DNA from: Paenibacillus cellulosilyticus
GTDB taxonomy: Bacteria > Bacillota > Bacilli > Paenibacillales > Paenibacillaceae
Length of the DNA: 64,000 bases
Direction of reading: 5' to 3'
Assembly (NCBI RefSeq): GCF_003182255.1
Contig: NZ_QGTQ01000024.1
Location: forward strand, 38,425-102,424
A model generated the notes under the pieces. It was not told where the DNA came from. It did no database searches and worked only from the letters and a program-made list of their open reading frames with translations. Shown here piece by piece: positions 42,314 through 51,089 of the stretch (position 1 is its first letter; every line of letters begins with the position of its first letter). The position numbers and the translations under genes are program-made.

Positions 42314-44010
42314 TGTTCATCATCCCCCAATATCATTTGATCCAAATTCCTACCGCCGACAACAAACGGATACACGTTCTCGTCTCTCGCTACTACGAAC
42401 TCCACGAGTACGGGACCGCTCGTCTCCAGCGCTCCCTGCCATATCTGCTCAGCATCAGCCTTCGTGCTTGCCCGCAGCCCCTTAACCCCATAGGCTTCAG
42501 CCAGCCTAACAAAATCAGGACTTCCCGCCAAATCAATATGGCTGAGCCGATTGCCGTGAATGATCTCCTGCTGCTGTCTCACCATGCCGAGCACCTGATT
42601 GTTGATAACGACGATCTTAACCGGGATCTGATCGATGGCGCATATCGCCAGCTCCTGCGCGCACATCTGCATGCCGCCATCGCCGTTGATCGAGACGACG
42701 AGACGGTCAGGATTGCCAACCTGTGCTCCAATCGCTGATGGGAATCCAAAGCCCATCGTGCCAAGGCCGCCTGAACTAATAATGGAGCGAGGACGTTTGA
42801 ATTTGTAAAATTGCGCGGCCCACATTTGGTGCTGGCCAACGTCAGTCGTAATGATCGCTTCCCCATTCGTCGTCTCGCTGATCATCTCAATAATGAATTG
42901 CGGCTTCAGCTCCGTCTCTGAATCCGCGTAACGCAGCGGTCTCGCCGCTTGATCCGCCTCGATCGCCGCCCGCCAGCTGCCGATCTGGTATGGCCGCGCC
43001 TTCGTGTTGGCATATCGGAGAACGTCCTTAATATCGCCAACACAGCCGATATCGGTCTTAATGTTCTTGCCAATCTCCGCAGGGTCCACATCAATGTGAG
43101 CGATCGTCTTCGCATTCGGTGCGAATCCCGCTGTGTTCATCGTAACGCGGTCATCGAATCGGGAACCGATCGAGATCAGCAGGTCTGCATTCTGAACTGC
43201 CATATTGGCGGCATAAGCACCATGCATGCCAAGCATCCCGAGCGACAGATCGTGACCGCTTGGGAACCCGCCAAGTCCGAGTAAAGTCGAAGCAACCGGA
43301 ATCTGCGTCCGATTTACGAATTCCAGCAGCTCATTCGACGCATCGGAGTAGACAACCCCGCCTCCCGCAATAATAACGGGCTTCTCGGATTGGGCGATCG
43401 CTTCGAGCAGTTGATCGATCGCCGCATGATCAGGTTTCGGCGTCGCAGTGTAACCACGCAATTCGATGGTTTCGTTCCGGGCCGGATCATACAGCATCTT
43501 GTGATTCGAGATGTCCTTCGGGATATCGATGAGGACAGGTCCCTTCCTTCCCGTGTTCGCGATATGGAATGCCTCATGCACGATGCGGGGGATGTCCTTT
43601 ACATCCCGTACCAGGTAGCTGTGCTTCGTGATTGGCATCGTAATGCTGACAATGTCGGCTTCCTGGAAGGCATCGCTGCCCATCACCGTCGTTGGTACAT
43701 TGCCTGTGATGACAACGAGCGGAACCGAATCCATATAGGCGGTCGCGATTCCCGTTACCAGGTTAGTCGCACCAGGACCGGACGTCGCGATGCATACGCC
43801 AACCTTGCCTGTCGATCTTGCGTAGCCGTCCGCCGCGTGGATGGCCCCCTGTTCGTGCCGCGTCAGAATGTGCTTGAATTCAGCGTTGTCGACCATCGCA
43901 TCGTAGATGTAGAGTACATTTCCTCCTGGATAACCAAATACGCATTCCGTTCCTTCCTTAAGCAAAGCGTGCAGCAGCACCTCAGATCCTGTTATCAACT
44001 TCTGTTCCAT
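42310..44010 (-). CDS. ilvB: Acetolactate synthase large (catalytic) subunit
   Basis: 566 residues, a thiamine-diphosphate enzyme making acetolactate or acetohydroxybutyrate, the first common step to Val, Leu and Ile. The N-terminal domain shows ECVFGYPGGNVLYIYDA with the catalytic Glu of HEQGAIHAADGYAR; FAD-binding middle domain; TPP motif GDGGMQMCAQELA..NNQVLG near the C-terminus. I chose the ATG at 44010 because AGGAGG lies 8 nt upstream. Transcription must pass three T-box terminators. Confidence 0.97.
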   Translation of the reverse strand: MEQKLITGSEVLLHALLKEGTECVFGYPGGNVLYIYDAMVDNAEFKHILTRHEQGAIHAADGYARSTGKVGVCIATSGPGATNLVTGIATAYMDSVPLVVITGNVPTTVMGSDAFQEADIVSITMPITKHSYLVRDVKDIPRIVHEAFHIANTGRKGPVLIDIPKDISNHKMLYDPARNETIELRGYTATPKPDHAAIDQLLEAIAQSEKPVIIAGGGVVYSDASNELLEFVNRTQIPVASTLLGLGGFPSGHDLSLGMLGMHGAYAANMAVQNADLLISIGSRFDDRVTMNTAGFAPNAKTIAHIDVDPAEIGKNIKTDIGCVGDIKDVLRYANTKARPYQIGSWRAAIEADQAARPLRYADSETELKPQFIIEMISETTNGEAIITTDVGQHQMWAAQFYKFKRPRSIISSGGLGTMGFGFPSAIGAQVGNPDRLVVSINGDGGMQMCAQELAICAIDQIPVKIVVINNQVLGMVRQQQEIIHGNRLSHIDLAGSPDFVRLAEAYGVKGLRASTKADAEQIWQGALETSGPVLVEFVVARDENVYPFVVGGRNLDQMILGDDEQ

Positions 44011-44028
44011 CGTAATTCCTCCTATAAT

Positions 44029-44332
44029 CAAAATCCCCCTTCATCCGCACGACAGACAGCACTAGGCTGATCTATCATAGGGACGAAAGGGGAATTTTCG
44101 TGGTACCACCCTGATTCACCGATAACCTTGCGGTACCGGCCTCAAGAAGTGAGGCCGCGCCTCACCTGCAGCACGATAACGTGTGCCACTCCGTTTGAGC
44201 CTACTCATCGAATCCATCCGCGGCGTGAATTCGGCGTTCGGTCAACAAGCTCCAAGACGACATCTGACAAGGATTAAGGCAAAGGTCTCAGCATTCCCTC
44301 TGCTCTCTGTACATAAGAGCCCTGTCATTTAA
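44029..44332 (-). promoter_or_regulatory. T-box leader 1 (promoter-distal, next to ilvB)
   Basis: Minus strand: stem I opening ACAGGGCTCTTATGTACAGA, specifier context GATGTCGTCTTGGAG with GTC (Val) at 44261-44259, T-box AGGGTGGTACCACG, and a terminator in which CCCCTTTCGTCC pairs with GGATGAAGGGG before TTTT. Complete leader. Confidence 0.92.
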
Positions 44333-44370
44333 TCTTTTCATCGCTTATTAAATATGGATAAGGGGATAAC

Positions 44371-44682
44371 AAAAACCCCTTCCGTCTCTGCAGCGCGACA
44401 GTACATGACTGTCATGCCACAGGGACGAAAGGGGACATTTCGTGATACCACCCTGATTCACCGATAGCCTCGCGGCTTCGGTCTCATGAGGTAAGGGCAC
44501 GCCTTACCTGCAGCACGATAACGTGTGCTATTCCGTTTGAGCCTACTGATTGAATCCACGCGCGGCGCGGTGAACCATTCGTTCGGTCAACAAGCTCCGA
44601 GACGACATCTGACACAGGATTAAGGCCGAGGTTTCAGCATACCCTCTGCTCTCTGTACATAAGAGCCCTGTCATTTAATCTC
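44371..44682 (-). promoter_or_regulatory. T-box leader 2 (middle)
   Basis: Same architecture as leader 1: T-box AGGGTGGTATCACG, specifier GATGTCGTCTCGGAG with GTC at 44606-44604, terminator CCCCTTTCGTC..GACGGAAGGGG followed by TTTTTG. Its T-box lies exactly 342 bp from those of leaders 1 and 3. Confidence 0.92.
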
Positions 44683-44712
44683 TTCATTGCTTAGGAAATA
44701 TATAATAATCAA

Positions 44713-45012
44713 AAACCCCTTCCATCTCTGTCGCATGACCGTACTGGACGTGTCATACCACAGGGACGAAAGGGGAACATTTCGCGATACCACCCTGATT
44801 CACCAACAGCCTCGCGGCTTTGGTCTCATGAGGTAAGGACGTACCTTACCTGCCGCACGCTAACGTGTGCCACTCCGTTTGAGCCTACTGATCGAACCCT
44901 TTCATGGATCGCGACGTTCAGTCAAATCGCTCCGAGACGACATCTGACATCGGATTAAGGCAAAGGTTTCAGCATTTCCTCTGCTCTCTGAACTTAAGAG
45001 CCCTGTCATTTT
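44713..45012 (-). promoter_or_regulatory. T-box leader 3 (promoter-proximal)
   Basis: T-box AGGGTGGTATCGCG, specifier GATGTCGTCTCGGAG with GTC at 44941-44939, terminator CCCCTTTCGTC..GATGGAAGGGG followed by TTTTTG. It starts just behind the predicted ilv promoter. Confidence 0.92.
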
Positions 45013-45030
45013 TTCTCATCAACGCAATTT

Positions 45031-45071
45031 ATATTGGACCAATATTAGCACAAGTGAGGAGTGGGATTCAA
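45031..45071 (-). promoter_or_regulatory. ilvBH promoter with overlapping palindrome
   Basis: -35 TTGAAT (45071-45066), 18-bp spacer, -10 TAATAT (45047-45042). The perfect palindrome ATATTGGACCAATAT (45031-45045) overlaps the -10 and predicted start, suggesting a repressor site in addition to the T-boxes. It does not match the CodY box. Confidence 0.65.
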
Positions 45072-45093
45072 GCGTTTGTTTTTATTCATTTGA

Positions 45094-45900
45094 CTATTCC
45101 GTCGTTTCAGTAGTCGAAGCGCTGTCCGCCGCACTTGCGTCACCCTTCGCCTTCATTCCACCGCGATGGCCGCCATCGCCTTTGAACGAGAACTCGCCAT
45201 TGACGATGTTTTGGGCCTGCTCAGCTGTTTTCTCCTTCTGCGTTGCCGCTTCTTCCGCCGTCAGCTTACCGTCCGTGACCGCTTGATCGATTTGAGCGTT
45301 AATCGCTGTTTCGAGCGCGCTGATCACGGTATCTTCGCTAATTCCCTGTTCTTCGGCAATAGCTGCAATCGTTTTGCCGGCTTGCAGCTCTGTTTGCAGC
45401 TCATCTTCGGTCAAATTCAGTGCTGTCGCAACCGTGTCCAGGTTGTGCTCGAATCCAAACCCAAGCCCTTTTCCTTGGCCGTGTTCACGACCTTGATCAA
45501 GCTGGTCCGAGTTGATCAGGTTGTCCAAATTTGCTGTGAATTGCTCTTCGTCAGCCGAACGGCGCTCCTGGAAAGCTGCCGCTAATGCTGCTTTCAGCTC
45601 GTCAGTCGATACACCTTGCGCCTCAGCGATCTCAGCAAGCGTGCTGCCTGCAGCAAGCTTCTCATTGAGCGCTTCCCTATCCAGGCCCAGCAGCGTCAGA
45701 ACGGAATCCGAAATGAATTGCCCGCCCCGACCACCACGCTCATGCATGCCGTTTCCTTGCTTCGCGCTGCTGTCGGCTTGAACTTGCGAAGTTGGTGTCG
45801 TACTCGTTGTCGAGTCCGTGTTTGTTGCTGCGAATGCGCTAAGTGGAACCATAAGTGCCAGTGCTGCCGTCATACCGATTACTTTTACGTATTTTTTCAT
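45094..45900 (-). CDS. Secreted protein with two LysM-like helical repeats
   Basis: 268 residues. Signal peptide (about 1-25, cleavage after SAFA). Two repeated helical modules follow: LTLLGLDREALNEKLAAGST then LAEIAEAQGVSTDELKAAL, and ATALNLTEDELQTELQAGKT then IAAIAEEQGISEDTVISAL. Gly/His/Lys-rich linkers and a Ser/Thr/Glu-rich tail complete it. The modules resemble repeats seen in secreted Bacillota proteins of unknown function. I chose the ATG at 45900 because AGGAGG lies 7-8 nt upstream. The stop is only 22 bp before the ilv -35, with no terminator between. Confidence 0.8.
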   Translation of the reverse strand: MKKYVKVIGMTAALALMVPLSAFAATNTDSTTSTTPTSQVQADSSAKQGNGMHERGGRGGQFISDSVLTLLGLDREALNEKLAAGSTLAEIAEAQGVSTDELKAALAAAFQERRSADEEQFTANLDNLINSDQLDQGREHGQGKGLGFGFEHNLDTVATALNLTEDELQTELQAGKTIAAIAEEQGISEDTVISALETAINAQIDQAVTDGKLTAEEAATQKEKTAEQAQNIVNGEFSFKGDGGHRGGMKAKGDASAADSASTTETTE

Positions 45901-46073
45901 ATTCATTTCCTCCTAGGAATTCTTATGTTTTATTTTTTATTTCGTCCTGCTTACAAGGTTTATTATGGATTCCGTTCCTTAAATGAGACTTAAATAAAGT
46001 GATTATCAAACTGAGTGTTTCCTGAATACGGTAACAGCTCCTATTGTTCAGCAGCATTGTTGTACAAATGAAA

Positions 46074-46105
46074 AGGGAAGCAGCCCTGTTAGTGGATGCT
46101 TCCCT
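46074..46105. other. Terminator-like hairpin in a divergent intergenic region
   Basis: AGGGAAGCA and TGCTTCCCT form a 9-bp stem. TTTTCA follows on the minus strand and TCTTCTTGTT on the plus strand. No gene ends here, so it may end an unannotated short transcript. The rest of 45901-46215 holds only promoter-like AT-rich sequence. Confidence 0.5.
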
Positions 46106-46215
46106 CTTCTTGTTCAAATTATCGTGTTCGAATTCATCGATTCCGTTGCATTCTGTTCCAAAGCTTGTTTCAATTGAAGTATCTTATTTTGCTTCCGGAA
46201 GAGAGAGTGATTCGC

Positions 46216-47289
46216 ATGAATATGAATTCAACGATTCGAATTGGCCTTATCGGAGGCGGATGGCGCGCTTCTTATTACCTTCGCATTGCAAGCATGCTTC
46301 CGCATCTGTTTCATATCACCGGAGTCGTCCTGCGCAGCCCGGATAAATACAGCGATTTTCTCGCCAAATGGAAGGTACCCGTCTATCGCTCAGCCGAGGA
46401 ATTGGCAGAAGTCAGTGACTTTCTCGTACTGGCCGTATCCAAAACATCCGCTCCCGCTTCAATTACCGAACTTGCCGCTGCCGATATTCCGGTATTGGCG
46501 GAAACGCCGCCCGCGACCAATTTATCTGAATATGAACAGTTGTCGGCGATTGCAGCGAGCAATCCTCGCATTCAGGTCGCCGAGCAATATCCGCTGCTGC
46601 CGCATAACCAAGCTCGCACAGCCTACATTAACACCGGTAAGTTAGGAGACGTGATGCACGTTCAAGTATCCGCCGGCCACGGTTATCATGGCATCAGCCT
46701 CATACGCAAATGGTTGTCCATCGGTACAACGTTCGAATGCGATATCATCGGACGCCGCTTCTCCCTGCCGATTGCAGATACTCCTCATCGGGGACAGGCC
46801 TCGTCGAACGAAGTCGGAATCGAGCAGCAAGAGATCGCGATCTTCAGCTTTGCTGATGGCAAGAGTGCTGTTCTCGACTTCGCCCGCTCCCAGTACTTCT
46901 CCACCATAAGGAGCAATCGGATCTTAATTCGCGGATCACATGGCGAGATTCAGGACAATACGATTACGCGCAAAATAGGGCCAGACCATTTCGAGACTGT
47001 TACGATTCAGCGCTCCCAGCATGGACAGGAAGACAGCTTGTACAACCTGTCTCTTGCCCATCTGCAAGCAGGCGTCGATGTGCTGTATCGCAATCCATTC
47101 TCTTCGTATCCACTCTCGGATGAAGAAATCGGCATCGCCGAAGCGCTGCTTCGCATGCGCACCTTCCTTGAAGAAGGAACCTCCTTCTACTCCTTATCCG
47201 ACGCGTTAACGGATGTCCGGCTAGGTTTGAGTATGGAAGAGGCGATCGCAAACAAAGGAGCCGTCACTGTTCATATCGATTTACTATAA
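46216..47289 (+). CDS. Gfo/Idh/MocA-family oxidoreductase
   Basis: 357 residues. The N-terminal Rossmann domain has IRIGLIGGGWRASYYLRIAS, binding NAD(P); the family EKP motif appears as the variant AETPPATN, which lacks the usual catalytic lysine. The C-terminal alpha/beta domain contains HVQVSAGHGYHG. Such enzymes oxidise or reduce sugars and inositols, but the lost lysine makes the reaction uncertain. I chose the ATG at 46216 because GGAAGAGAG precedes it. It converges on the sugar operon, overlapping its last gene by 19 bp. Confidence 0.85.
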   Translation: MNMNSTIRIGLIGGGWRASYYLRIASMLPHLFHITGVVLRSPDKYSDFLAKWKVPVYRSAEELAEVSDFLVLAVSKTSAPASITELAAADIPVLAETPPATNLSEYEQLSAIAASNPRIQVAEQYPLLPHNQARTAYINTGKLGDVMHVQVSAGHGYHGISLIRKWLSIGTTFECDIIGRRFSLPIADTPHRGQASSNEVGIEQQEIAIFSFADGKSAVLDFARSQYFSTIRSNRILIRGSHGEIQDNTITRKIGPDHFETVTIQRSQHGQEDSLYNLSLAHLQAGVDVLYRNPFSSYPLSDEEIGIAEALLRMRTFLEEGTSFYSLSDALTDVRLGLSMEEAIANKGAVTVHIDLL

Positions 47290-48053
47290 AACATGTCTGC
47301 AATTTCCTCTCGCATTGTCAAGAACTCGCTGCTCGTTCGAGTTCTCGGCCTAGGCATAGAGACCGGAATTATAGCTTGGATAGCCCCAGGGCTTGGCGTC
47401 ATAACAATAATCCGATCAGACAAATATATCGCTTCTTCTATATCATGCGTTACCATGACATATGTGATCTTCTCGCCCTTCAGTATTTCCAACAACTCAT
47501 CCTGTAACTTGTGGCGATTCATCATATCAAGCGCGGAAAACGGCTCGTCTAATAGCAGCAAATCCGGCTTAAGGCAAAAGGATCTCGCGATTGCCGTGCG
47601 CTGCTTCATCCCCCCTGACAGTTGGCGAGGATACAACTGCTCGGCGCCTTTAAGTCCGAATTTCTCCAAGTACTCTTCGATGAGTACTTTTTTTTGATGC
47701 TTGGGGATATTCTTATTCCTTAACCCAAAGCCGATATTTTGTCTGACGGTTAGCCACGGAAATAATGAATAATCTTGATAGATATATCCTCTTTCCATCG
47801 CTATTCCCGTAATCGGCTGCCCTCTGAAATAAGCTTGACCAGCGTCAGGCTTTTCAATGCCTGCTATGATTTTGAGCAGTGTACTCTTTCCGCAGCCTGA
47901 TTGACCTAGCACCGTTACGATTTCATTCTCGCTGATGGATAGCGATAGGTTCGAGATTGCGTTTCGCGACTTGTGCTTACCGACACAATAATTCTTTCCA
48001 ATACGAACCAAATCAATGTACACCGCTTGTCCCTCCGGTTCAACTACAGCCAT
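47271..48053 (-). CDS. ABC transporter ATP-binding protein, nitrate/sulfonate/taurine type
   Basis: 260 residues with Walker A GQSGCGKST, Q-loop YIYQDYSLFPW, signature LSGGMKQRTAIARS, Walker B LLLLDEPFSALD and H-loop VTHDIEEAI, all typical of SsuB/TauB/NrtD ATPases. I chose the ATG at 48053 (MAVVEPEG), which overlaps the permease stop by 10 bp; the frame is open further upstream but lies within the permease gene. It is the last gene of the operon and powers the importer formed with the two genes upstream. Confidence 0.92.
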   Translation of the reverse strand: MAVVEPEGQAVYIDLVRIGKNYCVGKHKSRNAISNLSLSISENEIVTVLGQSGCGKSTLLKIIAGIEKPDAGQAYFRGQPITGIAMERGYIYQDYSLFPWLTVRQNIGFGLRNKNIPKHQKKVLIEEYLEKFGLKGAEQLYPRQLSGGMKQRTAIARSFCLKPDLLLLDEPFSALDMMNRHKLQDELLEILKGEKITYVMVTHDIEEAIYLSDRIIVMTPSPGAIQAIIPVSMPRPRTRTSSEFLTMREEIADMFYSKSI

Positions 48054-48793
48054 CGGATTGCTATTTTTTCTGTAAAACGCACACACCGCGTGAAAACAAA
48101 CCCTAACAAGCCTATCGAAAACATACCAATCATGGATTGAGAATAGTCCAGAAGCTGATACGCTTGCCAAGTCGAATATCCGATCCCCGTCTGACCCGAC
48201 ATCATTTCGCCAGTAATGACCCCCATCCAAGAAGCGCCGGTACCCACTGAGAGTCCAGTAAATATATCCGGCCCGATTGCCGGAAGATAGACGCGCAGAA
48301 TAAGCTTGTGGGGTTTGCAGCCCAGATTATACGCCGTTTGAACGAGTTGGACTGGGACTCGTTTCGTAGCCTGAACCACATTAATTAATATCGGAAAAAA
48401 AGCCCCGGTAAATGTAATGAAGACAATGCTCGCCTCAATTGTTTTAAATAGAAGCATGGCTACCGGTAAATAAGCAATTAACGGTATCGGACGAAATATC
48501 TCCAAGTTGGTAAAGACAATATCAGACGTTTTTGCCGATAATCCGATAATAAGTCCCAGCGGAACCGCCGTGACAAGCCCTATCATAATACCGGCTAATA
48601 CTCGAATTGAGCTGACGGTGATGTTGTCGTAATACGATAGATCTCCCAGCAGCTTAAACCATACCCTGAACACCGTATCCGGTCCCGGCAGATTGCCGAA
48701 TTGGAATGGCCACATGACATTCAAAGTAACGAGCGTATACCATAATCCGATCAGACTCATTACGGCTATCATTTTGTTCAACGTAGATTTCAT
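48044..48793 (-). CDS. ABC transporter permease, nitrate/sulfonate/taurine type
   Basis: 249 residues, six helices, with the EAA loop around YNLGCKPHKLILRVYLPAIGPDIFTGL. Belongs to the SsuC/TauC/NrtB group. I chose the ATG at 48793 because TAGGGGC precedes it; the longer frame from a TTG at 48877 overlaps the binding-protein gene and has no membrane character. Confidence 0.92.
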   Translation of the reverse strand: MKSTLNKMIAVMSLIGLWYTLVTLNVMWPFQFGNLPGPDTVFRVWFKLLGDLSYYDNITVSSIRVLAGIMIGLVTAVPLGLIIGLSAKTSDIVFTNLEIFRPIPLIAYLPVAMLLFKTIEASIVFITFTGAFFPILINVVQATKRVPVQLVQTAYNLGCKPHKLILRVYLPAIGPDIFTGLSVGTGASWMGVITGEMMSGQTGIGYSTWQAYQLLDYSQSMIGMFSIGLLGFVFTRCVRFTEKIAIRWL

Positions 48794-48852
48794 ATTGCCC
48801 CTAGTGAACGTATGTTTTCCCTGCCTCTGGACCGTTAGTGTTCCAAGGGTCG

Positions 48853-49956
48853 TCACAATCGCTTTGCTTCTACCCAATCCCCATTCAACTCCTTATCCGT
48901 CAAATAAGGCTGATTCAATGTTGTCATCGCTTCCCTAAGATAGCTATCATCAATGAAAGCATCTAGATCCAATGGCTTCTTCAACTTCCCGATTTGCTCT
49001 AAGAAAAGCATGCTTTTCTGCAGCGTATCGACATCCTTCTCATAAATCGCGGCATCGAACCGTATCGCCTCGACCATCTTCTGGCATACGCTGAGTGGGA
49101 ATTTACTCTCTTTCTCGAAAATGTCGGCCGCTTCGTCCGGGTTGCTCATGACGAATTGATGCGCTTCGTGAAGTGCCATAAGAAAAGCAATGACGTAGGT
49201 CCGATGTTGTTCAGCCCAATCACGATTAGCAACGACTGCAGTCAAATAATCTGCTTGGTCCGTCTCATCCGTATGAAGCTTGACGCCAACCTTTCGATAT
49301 TCCATCAGACTGGGATACGGTTCCCATGTCGTATGGGCATCGATTTTGTTCTGCTCAATGCTTTGCATGCCTACCGTGACAGATTGATCGACAATGGTCA
49401 CTTTATCGAGCATATGATGCGCTTCCAATGCTTCTAATAACATACGGTGTGCGCTGCTTCCGATCGGTGTTGATACGGTTTTATTCGCCAAATCCTCCAT
49501 TTTGCTGATCTTGCTATCTGTTGGAACAATGATGGCTTGGTTAGCTCCCGATTTGCCCTTACCGTCCAGTGCGATCAAGACTGACTTATAATTGGGCTGC
49601 GTAATTCCTTGAACGCCGTTGAGAAGCGATGGCATATCACCAAGAAACGAGAGTTGTATTTTACCGCCGATCATATTGTTGTTAAGAACAGATCCGGCAG
49701 CAGCATCGAACCAATCCACCTGAACATTAGCCGACATTCCCGGCTCAAGCTTCTCCAAGTTTTTTTCAAACAGCTTCTGATGCTTAATGATTAAAGCTCC
49801 CCAAGTTTGTGCAGTTGGAGACTGATAGCCGATTGTGAGCTTCTCACTCTTGGCCATCCCATTGTTGTCATGCACATTGCCGCTGCAAGCCGAGAGCATG
49901 ACTAGCCATATCGGCAGCAGCACACCGATCATGAAGGAATGGATGCGACTACTCAA
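48853..49956 (-). CDS. ABC transporter substrate-binding lipoprotein (NMT1/SsuA-like)
   Basis: 367 residues. Lipoprotein signal with MLSAC lipobox. The mature protein follows the NMT1/SsuA/TauA fold: GYQSPTAQTWGALIIKHQKL, IQLSFLGDMPSLLNGV, NKTVSTPIGSSAHRMLLEAL. Known members bind sulfonates, taurine, nitrate or pyrimidine precursors, so presence in a galactoside operon is unusual. TTG start at 49956 with GGAGG 9 nt upstream, overlapping the GH53 gene by 8 bp. Confidence 0.9.
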   Translation of the reverse strand: MSSRIHSFMIGVLLPIWLVMLSACSGNVHDNNGMAKSEKLTIGYQSPTAQTWGALIIKHQKLFEKNLEKLEPGMSANVQVDWFDAAAGSVLNNNMIGGKIQLSFLGDMPSLLNGVQGITQPNYKSVLIALDGKGKSGANQAIIVPTDSKISKMEDLANKTVSTPIGSSAHRMLLEALEAHHMLDKVTIVDQSVTVGMQSIEQNKIDAHTTWEPYPSLMEYRKVGVKLHTDETDQADYLTAVVANRDWAEQHRTYVIAFLMALHEAHQFVMSNPDEAADIFEKESKFPLSVCQKMVEAIRFDAAIYEKDVDTLQKSMLFLEQIGKLKKPLDLDAFIDDSYLREAMTTLNQPYLTDKELNGDWVEAKRL

Positions 49957-51028
49957 CTGGAGCGGCCTCCATCTTGGTCAGTTGACTTAACTCACGAATG
50001 ACAGCCAGTGCCGGCAGACTTCTTCCCTCGTAATCAAACAAGGTTAGATTTGACCAATTGTTCAAATGGCCAACGGACCATTGCTCTTTGAAGGGGATCC
50101 AGCATGGCTCCCAATAATGGAATCCAATGCATCTATTATTGGGCGTTCTCTGAATGAGCTCAATGAAGTTCCGAATATAGGCTGCTTGGCCCTCTTGTGT
50201 TGCCGGATAACCCGTATGCAGCTGTTCTTCTTTCTGTACAATAATGATATCGTTGAGCGGATTTTCGATATTCCAAGGATAGGCGACTTCGATAATAGCA
50301 ATATCTTTCTCGTACCGTAGAGCCAGATCAGATAGATTAGCTTCTAAGTCTTGCAGCGTTCCATGCCACCACGGATAGAACGAAAGACCAATCGAATCAT
50401 ATTGGACATTATGTTTTTCGAATTGATCCAGCACGAATCGGCATACGTCGTTTTTCCCACCTTGATCGACGTGGACCATGACATTAATTTCCGAATCCAC
50501 GGATTTCACCGCTTGAGCACCCGTGCGGACGAAATCGGTAAATTTGCTCCATTGCTCATCAGAATGACGGAGCTCTCCAGTAACACAGCCATCCTCCCAC
50601 AAAATCCCCATCGTAATTTCATTGCCGATCTGTACCATATCCGGTTTCGTTCCTTGCGATACAAGTGCCGAAACGACGCTTCTCGTGTAGTCGAACAATG
50701 CGTGCTTCAATGCATCCGTATCGAGATCGATCCAATCCTTTGGTTTCTTCTGATGCTTCGGATCGGCCCACTCATCCGAGTAATGAAAGCAAAGAAGCAG
50801 ATGCATCCCTTTTTCTTTAATACGTTTTGCCATCGCTAACGTATGATCTAAGTTGCAGAATTCGCCTTCTGGATTATTCCACAGACGAAGCCTAATAGAA
50901 TTCACGCCATTGTTCTTTAATATTTCAAGACAATCATCTGCCGTGTCACCTTCATAAAACATCCCGCCAGCTTGTTCGATCTCTTCTAGAAAAGAAATAT
51001 CTGCTCCATAATAAAAGGGTTTGTTCAA
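49949..51028 (-). CDS. GH53 endo-beta-1,4-galactanase-like enzyme, no signal peptide
   Basis: 359 residues, a complete GH53 TIM barrel: YYGADISFLEEIEQAGG, SIRLRLWNNPEGEF, acid/base Glu in MVQIGNEITMGILW, nucleophile Glu in IIEVAYPW. The family cleaves beta-1,4-galactan. Known bacterial members are secreted, but this one begins MNKPFYYG (TTG at 51028, GGAGG 8 nt upstream) with no signal peptide, so it should act in the cytosol, probably on imported oligosaccharides. Overlaps the binding-protein gene downstream. Confidence 0.88.
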   Translation of the reverse strand: MNKPFYYGADISFLEEIEQAGGMFYEGDTADDCLEILKNNGVNSIRLRLWNNPEGEFCNLDHTLAMAKRIKEKGMHLLLCFHYSDEWADPKHQKKPKDWIDLDTDALKHALFDYTRSVVSALVSQGTKPDMVQIGNEITMGILWEDGCVTGELRHSDEQWSKFTDFVRTGAQAVKSVDSEINVMVHVDQGGKNDVCRFVLDQFEKHNVQYDSIGLSFYPWWHGTLQDLEANLSDLALRYEKDIAIIEVAYPWNIENPLNDIIIVQKEEQLHTGYPATQEGQAAYIRNFIELIQRTPNNRCIGFHYWEPCWIPFKEQWSVGHLNNWSNLTLFDYEGRSLPALAVIRELSQLTKMEAAPVE

Positions 51029-51089
51029 GGGCTCAGCCTCCAATTTGGCAAATTACGCAAGCATGTCCTTTCCTCAATGAATACACTCG

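Noticed and set aside
44029..45012. 342-bp repeats as an insertion element or CRISPR
   Set aside because: Each copy is a complete T-box leader with specifier, T-box and terminator, which explains the repetition.
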